Notes: generated from the letters alone by a model not told the origin. Shown: positions 24,925 through 34,321, counted from the stretch's first letter. The stretch: 64,000 nucleotides of DNA from UTCHB3 sp964531325 (GCA_964531325.1 CAZHCW010000019.1:1-64000), one strand, 5' to 3'. A program made the numbers and translations.

Positions 24925-26424
24925 TTGTATTTTAATAAAATTCTGATCGCCAACCGTGGTGAAATTGCCGTACGGATAATTCGTGCTGCCAGGGAATTGG
25001 GTATCGGATCTGTTGCCGTTTATTCCGATCCTGATAAAAGTGCTCTTCATGTAAAATATGCTGATGAGTCTTATCCACTTAATGGAATTTCCGCTGCAGA
25101 AACTTATATGAATATCCCCAAACTGCTTGAAATAGCCAAAATTTCAGGCGCTGATGCAGTACATCCCGGATATGGATTTTTATCTGAGAGAGCACATTTT
25201 ATTACTGCTGTTGAAGATGCGGGTCTGGTTTTTATTGGACCTTCTGCAAATTCGGTTGAGATGATGGGGAGTAAAACCGGTGCACGACAGATTATGAAAA
25301 GAAATGGGGTTCATTTTGTTCCGGGAACCACAGAACCTGTTGAAGCAGTAGAGGAAGCAACCGCATTTGCTTCAAACATTGGCTATCCTGTTCTTATCAA
25401 AGCTTCTGCCGGTGGGGGAGGCAAGGGAATGAAAAAAGTTTATAGTGCCGGGGAGATGGAAGAGGCGTTTTTCTCTGCAAAAAGAGAAGCTCTTTCAGCT
25501 TTTGGAGACAGTGCCGTTTACATTGAGAAATTTATAGAGAATCCGAAGCACATTGAAGTACAAATTCTCGGTGATAAATTTGGAAACTATGTTCATGTGT
25601 TCGAAAGAGAATGTTCTGTTCAAAGAAGACATCAAAAAATAATTGAAGAATCTCCTTCACCCGTGATGGATCTCCAGACCAGAAAAAAAATTACTGAAAC
25701 TGCATTAAACGCAGCAAAAGCCTGTAACTATTACAATGCAGGTACTATTGAATTGTTGATGGATGAAAAGAAAAATTTCTATTTTTTGGAGATGAACACC
25801 CGGCTTCAGGTGGAACACCCTGTTACTGAATTGATATCGGGGATCGATTTAGTTAAAGAGCAGATTAAAATCGCCGCCGGTGAAAAATTATCATTTTCAC
25901 AAAAAGACATCAAACTTACGGGTCATGCTATTGAATGCAGAATTTATGCTGAAGACCCCGATAATAATTTTTTACCTTCCACGGGAAGAATTTCTTTCCA
26001 CCGGTTACCTACAGGTCCGGGAGTAAGAGTAGATGAAGGAATTGAAGCGGGATCGGATGTTACTATGCATTATGATCCGATGTTAAGCAAAGTTATAGTT
26101 CATGGAAGCGACAGAATTTCTGCCATCGAGAGGATGAAAATTGCTCTCGCATCCTATTCAATAACCGGTGTTCAGACAAATTTATCCGTTTTATTATGGT
26201 TATTGAATAACAATTCTTTTTTAAGTGGAAAATATTCCATAAATTTGTTGGATAACGAGTTTTTTCCTTTGGTTCCGGGGAAATGGAAAGAATGTATCTG
26301 TGAAGAAATCGAGGATGCAGCAACTGCTTTTGTTGCAATACTCAGAGATCATTCACGCAACAGTTCAAACAACATCCGACTAAATGAGGTAATGATAGAA
26401 AATAATTGGTGCAACGAAGAGTGA
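24925..26424 (+). CDS. accC: Biotin carboxylase subunit of an acyl-CoA carboxylase
   Basis: Carboxylates biotin on its carrier with ATP and bicarbonate. The 499 aa have the biotin carboxylase N-domain KILIANRGEIAVRI, the ATP-grasp loop KASAGGGGKGMK, EVQILGD, ERECSVQRRHQK and MNTRLQVEHPVTE, then the C-domain. At about 50 residues over a plain AccC and coupled to a carrier gene it fits acetyl/propionyl-CoA carboxylase alpha-type chains. The start is TTG directly before YFNKILIANRG. The carboxyltransferase is not in the window. Confidence 0.93.
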   Translation: MYFNKILIANRGEIAVRIIRAARELGIGSVAVYSDPDKSALHVKYADESYPLNGISAAETYMNIPKLLEIAKISGADAVHPGYGFLSERAHFITAVEDAGLVFIGPSANSVEMMGSKTGARQIMKRNGVHFVPGTTEPVEAVEEATAFASNIGYPVLIKASAGGGGKGMKKVYSAGEMEEAFFSAKREALSAFGDSAVYIEKFIENPKHIEVQILGDKFGNYVHVFERECSVQRRHQKIIEESPSPVMDLQTRKKITETALNAAKACNYYNAGTIELLMDEKKNFYFLEMNTRLQVEHPVTELISGIDLVKEQIKIAAGEKLSFSQKDIKLTGHAIECRIYAEDPDNNFLPSTGRISFHRLPTGPGVRVDEGIEAGSDVTMHYDPMLSKVIVHGSDRISAIERMKIALASYSITGVQTNLSVLLWLLNNNSFLSGKYSINLLDNEFFPLVPGKWKECICEEIEDAATAFVAILRDHSRNSSNNIRLNEVMIENNWCNEE

Positions 26425-26924
26425 TGCCTGACTATTTTGTCGATCTAAACAAAAAAGAAAAATCTGTTCGTTTTACCACACCCGGTGAGATAGAGATAGA
26501 TGGCAGATCGTATCATTATCGCATAGAAGAGATTAATGAGAATTATTATTTGCTCCGGCTGAACAACAGAGTTTACAAAATAAACAAAGTTCTTGGAGAT
26601 AAAAGCAATTCTCTGATTTTAATCGAAGGAAAATATTTTGAAACTGAAGTTAGAACCAATCTGGAACAAAAAGCCCGCCAGGTTCTCTCCAATGTAAAGC
26701 AGAAAAGCCACCACTCATTGATCAAATCACCTATGCCCGGGATGGTTCTTAAAATTAAGAAGAATGCCGGGGATGAGGTTGCTCAAGGCGAATCCATTAT
26801 GATTCTCGAAGCGATGAAAATGGAAAACGATATCAAATCCCCATTCAGCGGAGTTATCAAAGACATTTATGTTAATGAAGGCTCGGCAGTAGAAAAAGGA
26901 GCAAAATTATTTCTAATTGGTTAA
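26424..26924 (+). CDS. Biotin carboxyl carrier protein
   Basis: A 166-aa carrier whose C-terminal biotinyl domain (about 95-166) has the target lysine in the sequence EAMKMEND, preceded by SPMPGMVLKI and followed by VEKGAKLFLIG. The N-terminal 90 residues fit the middle domain of alpha chains of acyl-CoA carboxylases, so AccC plus this gene equal a split alpha subunit. I place the start at ATG 26424, which shares its A with the accC stop (TGATG). The ligase BirA is encoded at 10603-11379. Confidence 0.9.
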   Translation: MPDYFVDLNKKEKSVRFTTPGEIEIDGRSYHYRIEEINENYYLLRLNNRVYKINKVLGDKSNSLILIEGKYFETEVRTNLEQKARQVLSNVKQKSHHSLIKSPMPGMVLKIKKNAGDEVAQGESIMILEAMKMENDIKSPFSGVIKDIYVNEGSAVEKGAKLFLIG

Positions 26925-26952
26925 TCAATAATTATTTTATCCGGGAGGCACT

Positions 26953-28197
26953 GTGAAAAAATATTTATTCTCTTTTCTGTTTTCTCTAATACTTGGAGGA
27001 AATTTAGTTGCTGGCGGCTTTCAGTTAAATGAACACGGAGCTAAAGCAATGGCAATGGGTGGTGCATTCGCCGGTCTGGCAAATGACTTATCAGCCTTTT
27101 ATTTCAATCCGGCAGGATTAGCATTTATGAATGGTATTAATGTTTCGGCAGGTACTGCTCTTATAGCTCCAACCGGATCGTTTAGAGGCCCCTCACCCTC
27201 AATTCAGGAATCAAAGATGGTGAACAAGGTATTTACACCGAGTCATCTCTATTTTTCCTATCAGGTTAATGACAAACTGGTGCTTGGCTTTGGTGCCAAC
27301 AATCCATTTGGACTCGGCACAACATGGGATCAAAACTGGGTTGGCAGATTTGCCGCTGTGGTTACAGAAGTACAGGTATTTAGTTTTAATGCAGTAGCTG
27401 CATATAAATTGCTCGATAACCTGAGCCTTTCTGCGGGTTTTCAATATAATTTTGCGAATGTAGAGATCACAAAACAGCAAAATCTTGCTCCATTTAATGG
27501 AGAGGCTCATGTTGACCTTAAAGGGAAAGACATGGCAGCCTTTGGATTTATTGTTGGTGCTTTGTGGAAACCAACTCTGGATTTCTCAATCGGTGCAACC
27601 TACAGAAGTCAGGTTAAATACAACTTTGAAGGTGATGTAGTTACAACAGGACCCGCTCAATTAAGTGCTGCATTACCAAATGCACCGATTGCTGCAGATC
27701 TTACCACACCTGCACAGATTATTGCCGGTATCGCATACAAATTTATGCCAAACCTGGTTGTTACTGCAGATTTCCAGTATGTAATGTGGTCAAGCTATGA
27801 TTATCTCACCGTTACTTACAAATCAGATGGTAAGGTACTTACCTCTTCAGAACGACTTTTTGAAGATACATGGATTGCAAGACTTGGTGTTGAGTATAAA
27901 TACAATTCATCGCTCGCACTTCGTGCAGGTTTCCTGTATGACAGAAATCCAGTGAAGGACGAATATCTCGATCCAACACTTCCCGATGCCAACAGACTTG
28001 GTTTCTCGGGTGGTATCGGTTACGCTCTTACCAATAATTTGAGCCTCGATCTTGCTTATCTATTCCTAAGGTTTCAGGAAAGAACCATTACTAATTCAAA
28101 AATTAGTACATCCGGTACTGTAGGTTTCTCACCAATGAATGGTACCTACAACTCCTATGCAAACCTCTTTTCATTAACATTTAATTATAAATTTTAA
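26953..28197 (+). CDS. FadL/OmpP1-type outer-membrane transporter
   Basis: A 414-aa beta-barrel of the FadL/TodX family, which takes up long-chain fatty acids and other hydrophobic compounds. A signal peptide (about 1-20, ending VAGG) is followed by the family start GFQLNEHGAKAMAMGGAFAG and SAFYFNPAGLAF, and the chain ends in aromatic FSLTFNYKF as barrel proteins do. GTG start with GGGAGG well placed. It is 17 bp from the SGNH lipoprotein gene, which hints at a lipid-related pair. Confidence 0.9.
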   Translation: MKKYLFSFLFSLILGGNLVAGGFQLNEHGAKAMAMGGAFAGLANDLSAFYFNPAGLAFMNGINVSAGTALIAPTGSFRGPSPSIQESKMVNKVFTPSHLYFSYQVNDKLVLGFGANNPFGLGTTWDQNWVGRFAAVVTEVQVFSFNAVAAYKLLDNLSLSAGFQYNFANVEITKQQNLAPFNGEAHVDLKGKDMAAFGFIVGALWKPTLDFSIGATYRSQVKYNFEGDVVTTGPAQLSAALPNAPIAADLTTPAQIIAGIAYKFMPNLVVTADFQYVMWSSYDYLTVTYKSDGKVLTSSERLFEDTWIARLGVEYKYNSSLALRAGFLYDRNPVKDEYLDPTLPDANRLGFSGGIGYALTNNLSLDLAYLFLRFQERTITNSKISTSGTVGFSPMNGTYNSYANLFSLTFNYKF

Positions 28198-28214
28198 TTT
28201 AGAGGAGTTAGATA

Positions 28215-29525
28215 ATGAAAAAGATATTTAGTTTATTTCTTGTCCTCGTGTCAACTGTAGTAATTTTTACAGGATGTCAGGACAAATCAGACCTCGTTGC
28301 GCCTGCTGCACCAACAGCTACCGGAGCAAATTTCACCCGTTTTGTGGCAGTTGGAAACAGTTTAACAGCAGGCTATCAGTCAGGTTCACTTTTTGAATCA
28401 GCCCAGATGTATGCTTATCCCAAACTGATTGCAAATCAGATGCAGACCACATTTGTTTTCCCGAATGTGGGTGATCCCGGAACAAGAGGCAGAATAGAAG
28501 TTGCAACAATTTCACCGTCTTTCTCGTCCTATACAAATCCTAACAGTGGACCTTTGCTTAATGCAACATATCCATTGCCATACAATAATCTTGGAATACC
28601 GGGTGCACTGCTCAACGATTTCATGACTGCGTATGACTCATTAAGTTGCACTGCAGCCATGTTAGGCGGGTCACCAAATCCCATGTTCAACCTTGTTCTC
28701 AGGAACCAGGGGGGAGCAAAAACAACCCAGTGGTTACAGCTAAAAGCTCAGCAACCAACTTTTGTTACTTTCTGGCTTGGATCAAATGACATTCTGGGTC
28801 ATGCAGCTTCCGGCGGAACAGTACCATATACACCTGTTGCAGCTTTCACAGCACTTTACAACCAGGCAATGGACAGCCTTAAAAGCTTAAATTGTGGCGT
28901 TGCAGTTTCCAACATCCTTGATGTTGCAATCACCCCTCTTTTTACCACAGTTGGTGGTCAGTTGAGACTTCAGGGTGCCACACACTTCTTCACCAGCAAA
29001 GGTGGAGTTACATCATTGGTTACACTCGCCAACAACATGATTATCCTGCCGGCTTCCGCATTGGTTGCTCAGGGTTTTGGGCTTTCTGCTGCAAAACCTC
29101 TTCCTGACAATGTGGTTCTTGATTCAGCAGAAATCCTGAACATCAGAACAGTAACCGCTCAATATAATGGAGTGATAAAAGCTGCTGCTGAGGCGCGTGG
29201 TTTTGTACATGTAGATATGGCAGCTAAATTGATGCAGATCGCGGTTGCTTATGCAACATCAGGCGGATTATTTATTGACGGTGTTAAATTCAGTCCTGTC
29301 TTCATCACCGGTAATTTGTTTAGTCTCGATGGTGTACATCCAAGTAATCAGGGTCATGGAATCATTGCAAATGAATTCATAACTGCAATCAGTGCAAAAT
29401 ATTCAGCGAATATTCCATTGATAAATGTGGCATCCATACCCGGAGGACTTATATTTAAGCAAACTCCGAGTGGTTCGATAAAGCCTGACTATACACCCGA
29501 AATGTTTAACAACATTTTGTTTTAA
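28215..29525 (+). CDS. SGNH/GDSL-type hydrolase lipoprotein
   Basis: A 436-aa exported protein. The signal ends in the lipobox VIFTGCQ, so C21 would be lipidated. The catalytic blocks are VAVGNSLTAG (block I serine, GNSLT in place of GDSL), FWLGSNDIL (block III with Asn) and LDGVHPSNQG (block V with Asp and His). This is an esterase/lipase fold. Its place behind the FadL-type pore suggests that it frees fatty acids that the pore carries in; that link is inference. AGGAG precedes the ATG. Confidence 0.87.
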   Translation: MKKIFSLFLVLVSTVVIFTGCQDKSDLVAPAAPTATGANFTRFVAVGNSLTAGYQSGSLFESAQMYAYPKLIANQMQTTFVFPNVGDPGTRGRIEVATISPSFSSYTNPNSGPLLNATYPLPYNNLGIPGALLNDFMTAYDSLSCTAAMLGGSPNPMFNLVLRNQGGAKTTQWLQLKAQQPTFVTFWLGSNDILGHAASGGTVPYTPVAAFTALYNQAMDSLKSLNCGVAVSNILDVAITPLFTTVGGQLRLQGATHFFTSKGGVTSLVTLANNMIILPASALVAQGFGLSAAKPLPDNVVLDSAEILNIRTVTAQYNGVIKAAAEARGFVHVDMAAKLMQIAVAYATSGGLFIDGVKFSPVFITGNLFSLDGVHPSNQGHGIIANEFITAISAKYSANIPLINVASIPGGLIFKQTPSGSIKPDYTPEMFNNILF

Positions 29526-29548
29526 CTTATTCTGAAAGGATTTTGGCA

Positions 29549-29986
29549 TTGAAACTTGATATGATTAATAAACAGTCAATTCTCTCATTTGTTACTCTTG
29601 TTGTGCTCTCAGTTTTACTTGGAGCATGTTCTTCTGTAACCGAAGATGAAAAAGTTGAAGAAAAAATTGAAGTTAATCAAGGTTTGGATACAATTAAATC
29701 GGTTGAAAGCATACCGGTTGTTGATTCAAAAGTGGAAGTGCCAAAATCCTATCTTTATATTATCCAGATAGGTGCTTACAGTACCTTTGAGAAAGCAAAA
29801 AAATTTAGAGGCTCAATTAAAAACAAAATAAATGAAGAAATTTTTGTAAGTTTCGACAAGAGAACTTCGCTTTATGTGGTCAGATTAAAACCACGCGATT
29901 CTCGGGCAGATGCCGAGGAGATCAGAACAAAACTGAGAGCTACCAAGGAATTTGCCGATGCCTTTATCTTAACTATAGAGATATAA
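29549..29986 (+). CDS. SPOR-domain lipoprotein
   Basis: A small exported protein with a lipobox VLLGACSS, an acidic linker with many Lys and Glu, and a C-terminal SPOR domain (about 70-145) with YLYIIQIGAYSTFEKAKKF and LYVVRLKPRDS. SPOR domains bind peptidoglycan stripped of stem peptides at the division septum. Three starts are possible: TTG 29543, TTG 29549 and ATG 29561. I choose 29549 because AAAGGA ends 8 nt before it. It follows the SGNH gene by 23 bp. Confidence 0.8.
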   Translation: MKLDMINKQSILSFVTLVVLSVLLGACSSVTEDEKVEEKIEVNQGLDTIKSVESIPVVDSKVEVPKSYLYIIQIGAYSTFEKAKKFRGSIKNKINEEIFVSFDKRTSLYVVRLKPRDSRADAEEIRTKLRATKEFADAFILTIEI

Positions 29987-30014
29987 TTCAGTCAAATAAA
30001 ACCGGGAGGTTCCT

Positions 30015-32294
30015 ATGCGAAAATTACTACTTGTAATTTCGTTGTTTCTGTTTGTTTCCGGGCAGCTAAATGCCCAGCTCTCCACAAACTGGTCGTTCAC
30101 CAGTGGCGGAGCAAATCTACCAACCTGGTTTGGTACAGCTAATACCGAAAGAGGTATGACCTTCTCCAAAACAAATAATCAAGTGTTAGTTGTTGTCAGA
30201 AATGTAGCAGTTACCTTAAAAGCACTTGATGCCACAACAGGTCTCGAAGCTGTCAATTATGATCAAACCGGAGTTTCCGGTGGCACTTTTGCATTGAATG
30301 ACGCTGAAGCCTCAAACGATGACGCTAAAGTATATGCCGGTAATTTAACTACATCAAACACCGGTCCATTCAAAATTTACAAATGGGATAATGCTACAAC
30401 AGCTCCAACTGTTGCATTCTCGTATCTTGCTCCCGTAGCAGGAACCAGAATGGGCGACAACCTCTGTTTAGTTGGAAACAATGCTGACAACTCAGCAAAA
30501 TTCCTTGTAATTGATGCCACAAGAAATATGGTATTTATTCTTAAAACGGTTGATAATGGAAATACATTCCAGTTGCAAGATTCAGTTCAATTACCTGTTG
30601 GTACATTTGGCGGTCATCCATCAGTTTACCCGATCATGAACGATCAGGGGAACATTGAAGGTCTGATAACCAATAGTTCAGGAAAAAATGTTCAGGCATT
30701 CACAATGACTGGCCAGTTAATGGGCGCCATTCCTGGTGGAGTGATAGCTACGGGATCAACAGCCATTAAAGGTTTTAATGTAAATGATATGTTTTATCTG
30801 GCTACCTACCAGTTTGGTGCCGGTAATGAGAATGTTAGAATCGTTCATGTAGGCGACAATCCGATGATGGCAAGAACTTATTCTGTTACTGCTTCCATGG
30901 GTGCAAACGCCAATGCAAACGGTTCAGGCGATTTGGCCGTTAATGTTAAGCAGAACGGAACAGTTGATCTTTATATTCTCGGCACAAACAATGGAATTCA
31001 GTCAATAAATCTTAGCTTCCCGTTTTTTGTGAACGGTAGATTTAACGAACATTATAACTTCATTGCATCAAAACAGAACCAAAACAGTGGTTTTGGTCCA
31101 AACATGGAATTGAAAAAAGTTGGTTATTCATTCGACACAAACCATGTTTATGTTGCGGTTCAAGGAAAACTTGACAGAACCAATTCAAATGGTATTGTAG
31201 TTCTTCTAAATTTTGACAACATCCCGGGTCTTGCGGCAGGACAATCCCTTGGTGGAGTTCCGGGTGGAGGTCATCTATTTGGTGATGCCTCAAATCCAAA
31301 TTGGAAAATGGGATTTGAAGTTGATATGGCTTTTGTAATTAATCCTGGTGGAAATGACTCAGTGGCATATCTTGATGCTGCTAAATATTTCAACGGAGTA
31401 AAAACAGGTGGTTTTATCGGCTCAACATACAATTCCGGTAGTGCTGCACAGGGACCTTCGGCTCCTGGTATTTTTGCAACAAATGCAATTACATTTGCTC
31501 TCGATTCAGCTTATGATATTGGCAGGGGATTAGAGTTGAAAATTCCATTCTCCGAACTTCCCGGAATCACAACTAATACTCAGATTCAGGTTGCTGCATT
31601 TATCGTTTCAAATACCGCTTATTTCTCGGATTTAACTCTACCGGGAAATCTTACAAGTGGAAACGCTGCTTTTAATCCTGATTTTGGAACTCTTCCTGGC
31701 GGTCCGTATTATACGGGATTCCACCAACTTCCTGTTGAGATGGTTTCATTTTCAGCAAATACAAACGGAAACAGTGTAAACCTTGAATGGATTACAGCAT
31801 CGGAAACAAATAATAGAGGATTCTCTGTTGAAAAAAGTTTTGATGGTTCAAACTTTGTTGAAGTTGGTTTTGTTGCAGGCAAAGGTTCGTCATCTGTGAT
31901 GAACAGATATAATTTCACCGAAAATAATGCCGGTGCTTCAATTGTTTATTACAGATTAAGACAAATTGATTTTGATGGTACAGCTTCTTTCAGCGAAATC
32001 ATAAAAGTTGAATTCACTGCTGTTCCTGCTGTCTTCGCCTTAAATCAGAATTATCCAAACCCATTTAATCCATCAACTTCTATTTCTTTCAGTGTAGCTG
32101 AAGAGGGAATGGCAAGTCTGATGATTTATTCAATAAATGGTGAACTTGTATCTTCACTGTTTAACGAAGCTGCTAAACCAGGTCAGTTATACAAAGTACA
32201 GTTTAACGCAACCAATCTTCCTTCAGGCATCTATTTTTATAGATTAACCCAGGGAGCAAATGTTGTTACAAGAAAACTTACTTTATTGAAGTAA
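30015..32294 (+). CDS. DUF4623-containing T9SS cargo protein
   Basis: A 759-aa secreted protein. A signal peptide (about 1-20, ending LNAQ) is followed by a long beta-rich part that resembles DUF4623 (from about 25 to 400), an intermediate beta domain (about 430-560) and then the block LPVEMVSFSANTNGNSVNLE, an Fn3-like link to the T9SS tail with NYPNPFNPST and LPSGIYFYRLTQG, ending LTLLK. The last 180 residues are shared with the gene at 32476. A cell-surface or released role is expected; no active site is visible. GGGAGG precedes the ATG. Terminator at 32355. Confidence 0.83.
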   Translation: MRKLLLVISLFLFVSGQLNAQLSTNWSFTSGGANLPTWFGTANTERGMTFSKTNNQVLVVVRNVAVTLKALDATTGLEAVNYDQTGVSGGTFALNDAEASNDDAKVYAGNLTTSNTGPFKIYKWDNATTAPTVAFSYLAPVAGTRMGDNLCLVGNNADNSAKFLVIDATRNMVFILKTVDNGNTFQLQDSVQLPVGTFGGHPSVYPIMNDQGNIEGLITNSSGKNVQAFTMTGQLMGAIPGGVIATGSTAIKGFNVNDMFYLATYQFGAGNENVRIVHVGDNPMMARTYSVTASMGANANANGSGDLAVNVKQNGTVDLYILGTNNGIQSINLSFPFFVNGRFNEHYNFIASKQNQNSGFGPNMELKKVGYSFDTNHVYVAVQGKLDRTNSNGIVVLLNFDNIPGLAAGQSLGGVPGGGHLFGDASNPNWKMGFEVDMAFVINPGGNDSVAYLDAAKYFNGVKTGGFIGSTYNSGSAAQGPSAPGIFATNAITFALDSAYDIGRGLELKIPFSELPGITTNTQIQVAAFIVSNTAYFSDLTLPGNLTSGNAAFNPDFGTLPGGPYYTGFHQLPVEMVSFSANTNGNSVNLEWITASETNNRGFSVEKSFDGSNFVEVGFVAGKGSSSVMNRYNFTENNAGASIVYYRLRQIDFDGTASFSEIIKVEFTAVPAVFALNQNYPNPFNPSTSISFSVAEEGMASLMIYSINGELVSSLFNEAAKPGQLYKVQFNATNLPSGIYFYRLTQGANVVTRKLTLLK

Positions 32295-32354
32295 ATCAGG
32301 CTTTCACTTCTTCGGTTTACTGAAGTAGAGAGGTTTGAAAATTGTTATTTCCCA

Positions 32355-32384
32355 AAAAGGCTGTCTTAAAAAGGCAGCCTTTTC
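32355..32384 (+). terminator. Intrinsic terminator after the DUF4623 gene
   Basis: AAAAGGCTGTCTT (32355-32367) pairs with AAGGCAGCCTTTT (32371-32383) with one G-U pair and a 3-base loop. It is a sequence sister of the hairpin at 244-269: both have AAGGCTGTCT and GGCAGCCTTTTC, and the loop-closing pair changed from C-G to T-A. Confidence 0.87.
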
Positions 32385-32430
32385 TTGTTGAAATTAACAT
32401 ACACTTAATACTCATTAACTCAAGAATGAT

Positions 32431-32438
32431 TATCTTTG
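32431..32438 (+). promoter_or_regulatory. -7 element before the second T9SS cargo gene
   Basis: TATCTTTG matches TAnnTTTG and stands 37 bp before the ATG at 32476, just after a terminator, where a promoter is needed. No convincing -33 TTTG is present. Confidence 0.4.
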
Positions 32439-32475
32439 GTTATATGTTTTTTTTTATTACAAACTTGAGGAAACG

Positions 32476-33756
32476 ATGAATAAGAAATCTTTCTTTTTTC
32501 TAATCGTAATGGCATTTGCAGTTAATACTTCATTTGCACAGTTATTGGTCGAAAATTTTAATTATCCTGTTGGTGATTCAGTTTCTGCACATAATGGTTG
32601 GACAGGTCATAGTGGTGCCGGAACAAATCCAATTTTGGTTGGAGCTCCAGGATTGGAATTTCCCGGATATATTGTTACAGGCGGTAACGCTGCACTGGTT
32701 TACAATACAGGCCAAGACATCAATAAAACTTTTGACAGCGTAACAGTAGGTTCTGTTTATACATCAATGTTGATAAAAGTAACAGCGGCTTTGCCTGCTC
32801 CCGGATATTTTTTCCATTATGGTAGAAACCCCTTCAATACATTTGATTTTCGTGCAAGAACCTGGTTAAAAGCTGATGGAGCCGGTTACAGAATTGGTCT
32901 TAGCCCTTCAGGTAATGCTGACACAGTATTTACCACGCAAAAGTTTGACCTTGATTCAACCTACCTTGTTGTTGTAAAATATCAAGTTGTCGACGCAGCC
33001 TCTGACTCAATTAGCTTGTGGATATTCAAAACAGGTGACAATTTTGCATCCGAAGTTGCTCCAGCCGTAGGGCCATTGAGCATGGTTTCAGCAGATGTCT
33101 CACCGGGTTCAATTGCTTTAAGACAGTATAACGCTGCTCAGAGAATAATTGTTGATAACATTCAGGTAAGCAATTCATGGTTACTTAATGTTGTTCCGGT
33201 TGAATTTGTTTCATTCTCAGCTACAGCACAGAATGGCAAAGTTGACCTGGCATGGCAGACAGCAAGTGAAACCAACAATAAAGGATTTGAAGTTGAGAGA
33301 AGCCTCGACAATCAAAACTTCTCAACTGTTGGTTATGTTGATGGAAAAGGAACCACAACCCAAACTTCAGTTTACAACTTTACAGATAAATTTGATGTTA
33401 ACGGTACTGTATATTACAGACTTAAACAAATCGATTTTGACGGTACAACAGCTTTCTCGAATACCATTGAAGTTGAATCAAATCTTATCACCGGTTTTGA
33501 AATGTTCCAGAACTATCCAAATCCTTTCAATCCTTCAACTACAATTAAGTTTACAGTTGCTGAAACAGGGATGGCTTCTTTGAAGGTATTTAATGTTACC
33601 GGAGAATTAGTTGCTAATCTGTTCAATCAGACTGTTGAAAAAGGCACAGTTTATACTGTTAACTTTGATGCTTCAAAGTTGAACTCAGGAGTGTATTTTG
33701 CTCAACTTTCCCAGGGAAGCAATGTTAAGAATATTAAATTGATTCTTAATAAATAA
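32476..33756 (+). CDS. T9SS cargo protein with lectin-like N-domain
   Basis: A 426-aa secreted protein with a signal peptide (about 1-21, ending SFAQ). The N-domain (about 22-235) starts LLVENFNYPVGD and has the look of a concanavalin-like jelly roll, as found in many surface proteins. It is followed by VPVEFVSFSATAQNGKVDLA, an Fn3-like segment with KQIDFDGTTAFSN, and the T9SS tail NYPNPFNPSTTIKF ... GVYFAQLSQG ending KLILNK. The last 180 residues are paralogous to the end of the preceding gene. TTGAGG precedes the ATG. Role unknown. Confidence 0.8.
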   Translation: MNKKSFFFLIVMAFAVNTSFAQLLVENFNYPVGDSVSAHNGWTGHSGAGTNPILVGAPGLEFPGYIVTGGNAALVYNTGQDINKTFDSVTVGSVYTSMLIKVTAALPAPGYFFHYGRNPFNTFDFRARTWLKADGAGYRIGLSPSGNADTVFTTQKFDLDSTYLVVVKYQVVDAASDSISLWIFKTGDNFASEVAPAVGPLSMVSADVSPGSIALRQYNAAQRIIVDNIQVSNSWLLNVVPVEFVSFSATAQNGKVDLAWQTASETNNKGFEVERSLDNQNFSTVGYVDGKGTTTQTSVYNFTDKFDVNGTVYYRLKQIDFDGTTAFSNTIEVESNLITGFEMFQNYPNPFNPSTTIKFTVAETGMASLKVFNVTGELVANLFNQTVEKGTVYTVNFDASKLNSGVYFAQLSQGSNVKNIKLILNK

Positions 33757-33777
33757 TCGCTCTCTTTCTCCTTTTTT

Positions 33778-33811
33778 AAGCGAATAACCTCTTGGTTATT
33801 CGCTTTTTTAT
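33778..33811 (+). terminator. Intrinsic terminator after the lectin-like T9SS gene
   Basis: AAGCGAATAACC (33778-33789) and GGTTATTCGCTT (33794-33805) pair perfectly over 12 bp with a TCTT loop and are followed by TTTTTATTTT. Confidence 0.93.
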
Positions 33812-33858
33812 TTTAATTTTAGCATTTGTAATTAAATTAATATTCTAACGGAGGATAC

Positions 33859-34302
33859 ATGGCTCTTTCACTTAACAAAGTGATGCTATTGGGTAATCTC
33901 GGCAGAGATGCAGAAACGAGATATTCAAACGACAATTCAATCGCAATTACAACATTCTCTTTAGCCACCAGCCTTGCAAAAAAAGGACGGGACGGCAACT
34001 GGATCAACGAAACCACTTGGCATAATATAACCGCATTTAATGTGCATGAAAGAACTCTTGAAGCTCTAAAAAAAGGCACCAGAGCCTATATTGAAGGCAG
34101 AATTCAGATTCGTGACTATACAAAGCAGGATGGTACTGCCGGTAAATCTTACGATATCGTTGCAGATAAAGTTACACTTGTTGACAAAAGAGCGGATTCT
34201 GAAGGTGGTCCATTTGAAGCTCCTCAAAGTGAGGGACAAGCTCCTGCACCTTTTGAAACACCTCAGTCATCAGGCAAAAAAGAAGATGATTTGCCATTTT
34301 AG
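33859..34302 (+). CDS. ssb: Single-stranded DNA-binding protein
   Basis: SSB coats single-stranded DNA and recruits repair and replication proteins. The 147 aa form one OB fold (about 1-110) starting LNKVMLLGNLGRDAETRYS, with WHNITAF and RAYIEGRIQIRDY, a Pro/Gln/Ala-rich linker and the acidic end DDLPF that binds partner proteins. GGAGG is well placed before the ATG. It is the first gene after a terminator and lies 19 bp before the CorC-like gene. Confidence 0.96.
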   Translation: MALSLNKVMLLGNLGRDAETRYSNDNSIAITTFSLATSLAKKGRDGNWINETTWHNITAFNVHERTLEALKKGTRAYIEGRIQIRDYTKQDGTAGKSYDIVADKVTLVDKRADSEGGPFEAPQSEGQAPAPFETPQSSGKKEDDLPF

Positions 34303-34321
34303 AACTACGGGCGAAAAATAA

